In this document: positions 1 to 4,688 of the stretch, in pieces
Layout of the letters: each line of letters starts with the position of its first letter
Numbering within the stretch: position 1 is the first letter of the stretch
Assembly (NCBI GenBank): GCA_018372555.1
Contig: JAHAIU010000149.1
Coordinates: 1-7,068 of the forward strand
DNA length: 7,068 nt
Reading direction: 5' to 3'
DNA from: Clostridium sp.
GTDB lineage: Bacteria; Bacillota; Clostridia; Clostridiales; Clostridiaceae
Notes under the pieces: model-generated
What the model saw: only the letters and a program-made list of their open reading frames with translations
The model's database searches: none
What the model was told of the DNA's origin: nothing
Position numbers and translations under genes: made by a program

Positions 1-1003
1 TAGCCCTAAATTCTTCAGATTGTAGTAAACAAATAGTTATTACAACTAAAGCTTTTACAACTAAAGTTACTTCAGGTGGAACACCAAAAGAGTAGATTGT
101 AGTTGTTAGACTTTGAATAATCAAAGCTCCAATTATACTACAAGGAATAGAAAACTTACCTCCTGACATAGAGTTTCCTCCAATAGCAACAGCTAAAATT
201 GCGTCAAGCTCTATATATAAGCCTAAATTATTGGCATCAGCACATTTAATATTAGAACTTAATAATATCGCTGCAATACCTGCGCATAAGCCTGATATTG
301 TATAAACAAAAACCTTTATCCAATCAACTTTAATTCCAACATATTTACTTGCTGTAGGGTTAGATCCTGAAGATTCTACAAAAAGTCCAAATGCTGTTTT
401 CTTAACAAGTAGCATAATAATTAAAAGACAAGCAGCTACTATATAAATTGAAAATGGTAATCCAAATAAATATCCTCCTCCAAAAAAGAAGTATGGTTTA
501 TAATAAATTGTAAGAATTTGAGCCTTTGTTATAAGTTGGGCTATTCCCCTACCTGCAACCATCAATATCATAGTTGCAATAATTGGTTGAATTCCTATTT
601 TTCCTATCAATATTCCATTCCAGAAACCAAGAATCGAAGCTAATACTAGTCCAATTATAATTACTAAAGGCATAGGAACTAAACTAACATACTCTTGAAC
701 TCCATCTACAAAATTCATTTCTCCACCAATTAAACTTGCAACTACAGCTGCTGTTATTGCAATTACAGATCCAACTGAAATATCTGTACCAGCAGTCGCT
801 ATTACAAGAGTTAACCCTATAGATAAAATCATAAGAGGAGCTCCTCTATTAATAATATCTATTAAACTACCAAATAAATGACCATCTTTCATTTCTATTT
901 TGAAAAAACCTGGAGTAAAAAATAAATTGAATAACAAAACTGAAAAAAGCGCCACAAGAGGCCAAAATACTTGATGTTTTCTTAACTTATTTAATGCATT
1001 CAT
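1..1003 (-). CDS. ytfT: Sugar ABC transporter permease, YtfT-like (C-terminus cut by window edge)
   Basis: This is an inner-membrane permease of the CUT2/RbsC family that forms half of the channel importing a furanose sugar. The frame is open for 334 codons from the ATG at 1001-1003 to the left edge. My recollection of E. coli YtfT (about 340 residues) suggests only a few residues are missing. A short basic N-terminus (MNALNKLRKH) is followed by a chain of hydrophobic segments typical of 8-10 membrane helices. Motifs shared with YtfT include GHLFGSLIDIINRGAP, GTDISVGSV, LILMVAGRGIAQLIT, the loop ADANNLGLYIELDAILAVAI and PPEVTLVVKALVV. The start is well supported by AGGAGGT seven bases upstream, lying inside the last codons of the ATPase gene. 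The ATPase stop and this start are separated by one base, so the two are probably translationally coupled. Family assignment is firm. The substrate (galactofuranose in E. coli, arabinose for Shewanella relatives) is not settled by sequence. Confidence 0.93.
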   Translation of the reverse strand, partial: MNALNKLRKHQVFWPLVALFSVLLFNLFFTPGFFKIEMKDGHLFGSLIDIINRGAPLMILSIGLTLVIATAGTDISVGSVIAITAAVVASLIGGEMNFVDGVQEYVSLVPMPLVIIIGLVLASILGFWNGILIGKIGIQPIIATMILMVAGRGIAQLITKAQILTIYYKPYFFFGGGYLFGLPFSIYIVAACLLIIMLLVKKTAFGLFVESSGSNPTASKYVGIKVDWIKVFVYTISGLCAGIAAILLSSNIKCADANNLGLYIELDAILAVAIGGNSMSGGKFSIPCSIIGALIIQSLTTTIYSFGVPPEVTLVVKALVVITICLLQSEEFRA

Positions 1004-1017
1004 ATTAATTACCTCCT
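1004..1017 (-). promoter_or_regulatory. Ribosome binding site of the permease, embedded in the ATPase gene end
   Basis: The bases at 1011-1017 read AGGAGGT on the minus strand, a near-perfect Shine-Dalgarno, seven bases before the permease ATG. They also encode the final Gly-Gly codons of the ATPase, just before its TAA at 1005-1007. Terminating ribosomes would be placed directly over the permease start, which supports coupled synthesis of the two subunits. Confidence 0.85.
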
Positions 1018-2519
1018 GCTATAGTATTCATGATGACATTAGTATCTAAATCCTTACCTACTAATTCTTCAATTTTATGCCTATCTCTTAAAACTATTAA
1101 TCTGCTACAAGTTCTAATCATTTCATCTAGCTCTGAAGATATGAATATTACTGAAATACCTTGCGCTGATAAATCTAATACCACCTTTTGAATTTCTGCT
1201 TTTGTCCCAATATCTATTCCCCTTGTAGGTTCATCTAGAATTAAAAGCTTTGGCTTTGTTAATAACCATCTTGCTAAAATAACCTTTTGCTGATTCCCTC
1301 CACTTAACTCCCTTACAAGTTTTTCTGATGATGGAGTCTTAATATCTAAAAGCTTAATATATTCTTCTGCAACCTTCTCTTGCTCCTTAATTGGAATATA
1401 TTTAAACCATCCTTGTTTCACTTGTAATGCTAGGATAATATTTTCCCTTATAGATAAATTAGGTATAATCCCCTCTCTTTTTCTATCTTCAGGACAATAT
1501 GCAATCTCATTTTTCATTGCCTCTAAAGGATTACCTATTTTTTTCTTTTTATTATTAATAATTATATCTCCTGTATCAGCTTTTTCTATTCCAAATAATA
1601 AATTAACAAGTTCAGTTCTACCTGAACCTAATAAACCAGCTAATCCAAGCACTTCTCCTTTATAAATAACTGTGTCAAATGACTTTAGAACATTTCTTTT
1701 TCCTAATTTTATTGCCTCCAATAAAATTTCCCTTTCATTTTCAATATTTATACTCTCACTGGACTTGAGATTAGAATTTATCTCGCTATAATCTTTTCCA
1801 ATCATTTTCGCTACTAATTGAACCTTTGACAATTCACTAGTTTTATACTCTCCAACTAATTTTCCATTCCTTAAGACTGTAATATTATCTGTAATTTCAT
1901 ATACTTGATCTAAAAAATGTGTGACAAATATTATTCCTATACCTTGATCTTTCAAATTTCTCATTATTTTAAATAACTTTTCAACTTCTTTTTCATCTAA
2001 GCTGGCTGTCGGTTCATCTAAAATTAATATCTTAGATTCAATATCAACTGCTCTTGCAATTGCAACCATCTGTTGAATAGCAAGAGAATAATTATCTAAA
2101 CTCTTCGTTACATCAATATCAATACTCAACTTTTTCATTGCAATAACTGCCCTTCTATTCATTTCCTTCCAGTTAATCATACCAAACTTCATAGGCTCTC
2201 TTCCGATAAAGATATTTTCTGCTACTGATATGTTATTACATAAGTTTACTTCTTGATATACTGTGCTTATCCCAAGCTCTTGAGCTTCGTATGTTGATTT
2301 GGGATTTATTTTATTTCCTAAAAAAACAATATCTCCACTATCTAGCTTTTCAACTCCTGTTAATACCTTAATCAAAGTAGATTTTCCTGCACCATTCTCT
2401 CCCATTAACGCATGTATCTCTCCACTTCTTAAATTAAAATCAACTTTATCTAATGCTTTTACCCCTGGAAACTCTATACTTATATTTTTAATTTTAAGTA
2501 ATACATCTTTTTCTTTCAT
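1005..2519 (-). CDS. ytfR: Sugar ABC transporter double ATP-binding protein, YtfR-like
   Basis: This is a 504-residue cytoplasmic ATPase with two tandem nucleotide-binding domains, the usual length and layout for CUT2 monosaccharide importers. In domain 1, Walker A is GENGAGKST (residues 40-48), the Q-loop is YQEVN (Q89), Walker B is ILILDEP (164-170, E169) and the switch His is H201; its signature is the altered YSLAIQQ. In domain 2, Walker A is degenerate (LGSGRTE, no Lys), the signature is LSGGNQQK (405-412) and Walker B is LLILDEP (425-431, E430). This asymmetry, with one canonical and one degenerate site, is normal for the family. Stretches such as TVYQEVNL, FIGREP, FVTHFLDQVY and YCPEDRK match E. 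coli YtfR more closely than RbsA, XylG or AraG as I recall them. The ATG has AAGGAGAT upstream. It lies downstream of the binding-protein gene across a stem-loop and one base before the permease gene. It is intact, unlike the binding-protein gene. Confidence 0.95.
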   Translation of the reverse strand: MKEKDVLLKIKNISIEFPGVKALDKVDFNLRSGEIHALMGENGAGKSTLIKVLTGVEKLDSGDIVFLGNKINPKSTYEAQELGISTVYQEVNLCNNISVAENIFIGREPMKFGMINWKEMNRRAVIAMKKLSIDIDVTKSLDNYSLAIQQMVAIARAVDIESKILILDEPTASLDEKEVEKLFKIMRNLKDQGIGIIFVTHFLDQVYEITDNITVLRNGKLVGEYKTSELSKVQLVAKMIGKDYSEINSNLKSSESINIENEREILLEAIKLGKRNVLKSFDTVIYKGEVLGLAGLLGSGRTELVNLLFGIEKADTGDIIINNKKKKIGNPLEAMKNEIAYCPEDRKREGIIPNLSIRENIILALQVKQGWFKYIPIKEQEKVAEEYIKLLDIKTPSSEKLVRELSGGNQQKVILARWLLTKPKLLILDEPTRGIDIGTKAEIQKVVLDLSAQGISVIFISSELDEMIRTCSRLIVLRDRHKIEELVGKDLDTNVIMNTIAGGN

Positions 2520-2539
2520 TACTACATCTCCTTTTTTAG

Positions 2540-2595
2540 ATTTAATATAAGCTGTTACAGGGATAAATTAGTCTACGCAACAGCTCATATTAAAT
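2540..2595 (-). promoter_or_regulatory. Long intercistronic stem-loop between binding-protein and ATPase genes
   Basis: The arms 2540-2556 and 2579-2595 are inverted repeats that would form a 17-bp RNA stem with a single G-U wobble and no bulges, closing a 22-base loop. It lies 19 bases after the binding-protein stop and ends about 20 bases before the ATPase start. No T-run follows the stem on the minus strand (an A-run and the ATPase ribosome binding site follow), so it does not look like an intrinsic terminator. In known binding-protein-dependent operons, such structures protect the upstream mRNA from 3' decay, giving much more binding protein than ATPase or permease. That role is inferred here. 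Confidence 0.7.
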
Positions 2596-2614
2596 TAAAG
2601 AAAACTAATCTATT

Positions 2615-3592
2615 TTAATACTTTCTATTTGGAAGATCTTGAGCTGCTGTATCTTGTCTAAATACACCTTCTTCTGATGGAATATACTTAGCAACATCAT
2701 TACCAGCAACTATATCTTCACATACATCAAAGAATTGTGGTCCAAGTAGTGGGTTACATTCAACTGTAACATTTAATTTTCCAGCTACCATAGCTTCAAA
2801 AGCACCTTTTACTGCATCAACAGAAACAATCTTTATATCTTCACCTGGCTTCTTACCATATTCCTCTATAGCTTGGATAGCTCCAATTGCCATATCATCA
2901 TTATGTGAAAATAAAGCAGCGATATTTTCACCATCAGATTTTAAGAAAGCTTCCATAACTTCTTTACCCTTAGCTCTTGTAAAATCGCCAGTTTGAGATT
3001 TAATAATCTTAATATCAGGATATTTCTCATTTAATCTTTCTAGAAAACCTTCTTGTCTTCCAACAGCTGCTGAAGATCCAACAGTTCCTTGAAGCTCAAC
3101 TATGTTCCCCTTTGAATTTATTAATTTAGCAAGTTCATCAGCTGCCTTTCTTCCTTCTTCTACAAAGTCTGAACCCAAATAAGAAGTATAAAGGTCTTCT
3201 GAAACATCAGCTTTTCTATCAACTAGTACTAATGGAATTCCCGCATCCTTAACTTCTTTAAATACAGTCTCCCATCCGGATTCAACAACTGGTGATACCC
3301 CTATAACGTCTACTCCTTGTGCTATAAAAGAACGAATTGCCTTAATTTGATTTTCTTGCTTTTGTTGTGCATCAGAGAATTTTAATTCTATTCCCCTTTT
3401 CTCTGCTTATTCCTTAATAGAGTTAGTGCATGCTGTTCTCCATTCACTTTCTGCCCCTAATTGCGCATAACCTACAACGATTTTCTTATCTCCACTCCCT
3501 TCACCTTCTGCTTGCTCTCCACCACTAGAACATCCAATCGAAAAAGCCATTGCTCCAGCTAAAACTAATGATAATAATTTTTTGAATTTCAT
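2615..3592 (-). pseudogene. ytfQ: Sugar-binding lipoprotein, YtfQ-like, interrupted by an in-frame TAA
   Basis: This is the periplasmic-binding-protein-like lipoprotein (Peripla_BP_4, PF13407-type fold) that would deliver the furanose sugar to the YtfR/YtfT importer. The ATG at 3590-3592 follows a GAGGGGGAT ribosome binding site. The first 61 codons encode a basic, hydrophobic signal peptide with lipobox SIGC (C21), an acidic Gly-rich linker and the start of the binding fold (KIVVGYAQLGAESEW). Codon 62 is TAA (3407-3409). The same frame then continues open for 263 residues to the TAA at 2615-2617, with YtfQ hallmarks AEKRGIELKFSDAQQKQENQ, NIVELQGTVGSS, SQTGDFTRAKGKEVMEAF and HNDDMAIGAIQAI. 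I recall E. coli YtfQ as KSEAEKRG at the stop, so a GAA to TAA change explains it; no frameshift is needed. No ATG with a ribosome binding site follows soon, and the TTG at 3176-3178 has none, so restart is unlikely. As written the product is a useless 61-residue stub. A sequencing error is the main alternative. Confidence 0.9.
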
Positions 3593-3767
3593 TTTTAATC
3601 CCCCTCACAAACATTTTTGATTACGATTACAATTAAATTTTAATATTATTTACAATAAATGTATTTACAATAAAAAAGTATAATTTATAAAATTCTGCAC
3701 TAGATTATCCATTAGGATTTTTCTACATCTTAAAACTAGGAATAACATAACTTTTTAATTTTTACTT
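3593..3767 (-). promoter_or_regulatory. Upstream region of the ytfQRT operon, probable promoter/operator
   Basis: This very AT-rich 175-base spacer lies between the surface-enzyme frame and the transporter operon. On the minus strand a weak promoter candidate is TTGTAA (3665-3670) and TAATAT (3643-3648), with a 16-base spacer. An alternative -10 element, TATACT, lies at about 3677-3682 but has no good -35. Nearer the gene is TTG-TAAT-CG-TAAT-CAA (about 3617-3632), whose CG centre and TTG/CAA ends recall LacI-family operators, but its inner halves are direct, not inverted. I see no convincing intrinsic terminator for the upstream gene: the only hairpins are 4-5 bp and AT-rich. Read-through from the enzyme gene is therefore possible. 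Confidence 0.4.
3647..3674. repeat. 13-bp direct repeat upstream of ytfQ
   Basis: TATTTACAATAAA occurs twice, at 3647-3659 and 3662-3674, a 15-base period with two unrelated bases between copies. On the minus strand each copy contains TTGTAAATA. It lies about 55-80 bases upstream of the ytfQ start, where an activator or repressor would bind. In such AT-rich DNA a short repeat could be chance, but 13 identical bases in tandem is more than I would expect at random. Confidence 0.5.
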
Positions 3768-4688
3768 TTATTTATCTTGTTCTCTTTTTACTTTTTCTTT
3801 CTTTATAAATAAAACTCCTACTCCAATTACTAATACTGCACCTAAGAAAATTAATGAAGTATTTCTTCCACCAGTACTTGGTAGCCTGTTGTTTTCATTA
3901 TTATTTGAACCATTATTACTATTATTGTTATTCCCATTATTGTTTCCATTACCGTTATTTCCATTGTTATTACCGTTATTATTTCCATTGTTATTGCCGT
4001 TATTATTGTTTCCATTATCATCATCGCCATTTCCAGGATTATTAGAGTCATCTTCTTTTAAATTACCAATAGCTTCATTTAAAATATCCTCAGCGTTATG
4101 AACCTCTTCTTCTGTAGCTTCTTCATTATTTAATACTTCTTCAGCAAGTACTAAAGCACTTTTAAGTATCTCCAAACTTTCCTTTGTATATTTTGAAGAA
4201 TCTATATCCTTTGCACTATTTATTAAATTAATTAAGGATTCTTTATCCGGTCTTGGCTTTAAATTTAAATATGCTTCTAATAAAGATGTATAAGCCTTAT
4301 TAACATCTTCTTCTAATGCATTCTCATCATTTATAACACTCTTTGCATTTTCTAATTCACTTTGAAGCTTATTCCAGCCTTCTAAGAAATACTTATCCCC
4401 TTCTAAAACTTCTACTTTATTTGCTAATTCAATTAAATCACTCTTATCTCCCTTAAGGGATGAAAGTAATTTTATCATTATTGTTTTTAAATTATCTGTA
4501 GCTATATCAACTTGTTCTTGAGTCGATGCTTCATCAGCTAATATACTTTCTGCATTTTCTAATACTTCTCTAAACTCTATAGCAACACTTGGTATTACAT
4601 TTTCTAAGTCCTCATCAGTTATCTTTCTTGCTTCTGAAACTGCTATTACTAAAGTATACTTAGCAACATAACTACCATCTCCATCAGC
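3768..4688 (-). pseudogene. FIVAR-repeat and LPXTG wall-anchor segment, cut off from the GH43 enzyme by an in-frame TAA
   Basis: This is the C-terminal 306 residues of the surface glycosidase, in the same frame as the catalytic part and open from just after the TAA at 4689-4691. It contains three FIVAR-type helical repeats (about 4455-4670, 4257-4448 and 4053-4247), each ending in the typical pattern AxxxLxxExxTxExVxxAxxxL. Next come a 52-residue Asn/Gly linker (3888-4043) and a class-A sortase signal: LPSTGG (LPSTG at 3870-3884), the hydrophobic helix SLIFLGAVLVIGVGVLFI and the basic tail KKEKVKREQDK. It would have anchored the enzyme to peptidoglycan and held it away from the wall. The first ATG in this stretch (4476-4478) falls inside the first FIVAR repeat, has no ribosome binding site, and would give a 236-residue product with no signal peptide. 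I do not think it is an independent gene. If the TAA is an error, this and the entry at 4689-7068 are one CDS. Confidence 0.85.
3888..4043 (-). repeat. Asn/Gly-rich low-complexity linker (imperfect tandem repeat)
   Basis: The 52 residues between the last FIVAR repeat and LPSTG are almost all Asn and Gly, built from GNNN units with a short DDD patch and some Ser/Glu. At DNA level, imperfect 24- and 21-base units of the AATAACAATGGAAATAAYGGT type alternate, with synonymous variation between copies. Such linkers span the peptidoglycan layer. Repeats of this kind often differ in length between strains through slippage. Gram-positive wall spacers are more often Pro-, Ser- or Thr-rich. Confidence 0.9.

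Noticed and set aside
2299..2550. Plus-strand open frame opposite the start of the ATPase gene
   Set aside because: It is antisense to the highly conserved Walker A region of the ATPase gene and has no recognisable protein features.
2540..2595. Stem-loop as an intrinsic terminator
   Set aside because: There is no T-run after the stem on the minus strand, and on the plus strand it is followed by an A-rich stretch. No gene converges from the plus strand.
3176..3178. TTG as a start for a second-half binding protein
   Set aside because: It has no ribosome binding site and the conserved YtfQ sequence continues upstream in the same frame back to the TAA.
3888..4043. Repeat tract as a CRISPR array
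   Set aside because: There are no regular spacers or constant repeats; the periodicity is that of codons for a low-complexity protein linker.
3851..4051. Minus-strand frame rich in Ile, Met and Thr in the same tract
   Set aside because: It is an out-of-frame reading of the Asn/Gly repeat inside a clearly coding LPXTG protein.
3854..4101. Plus-strand open frames rich in Tyr, His, Leu and Phe opposite the Asn/Gly tract
   Set aside because: They are antisense shadows of the AAT/GGN repeat, with biased composition and no ribosome binding site.
4476..4478. ATG as start of an independent LPXTG protein
   Set aside because: It is inside a FIVAR repeat, has no Shine-Dalgarno upstream (AATTTAAAAACAATA), and the product would lack a signal peptide.
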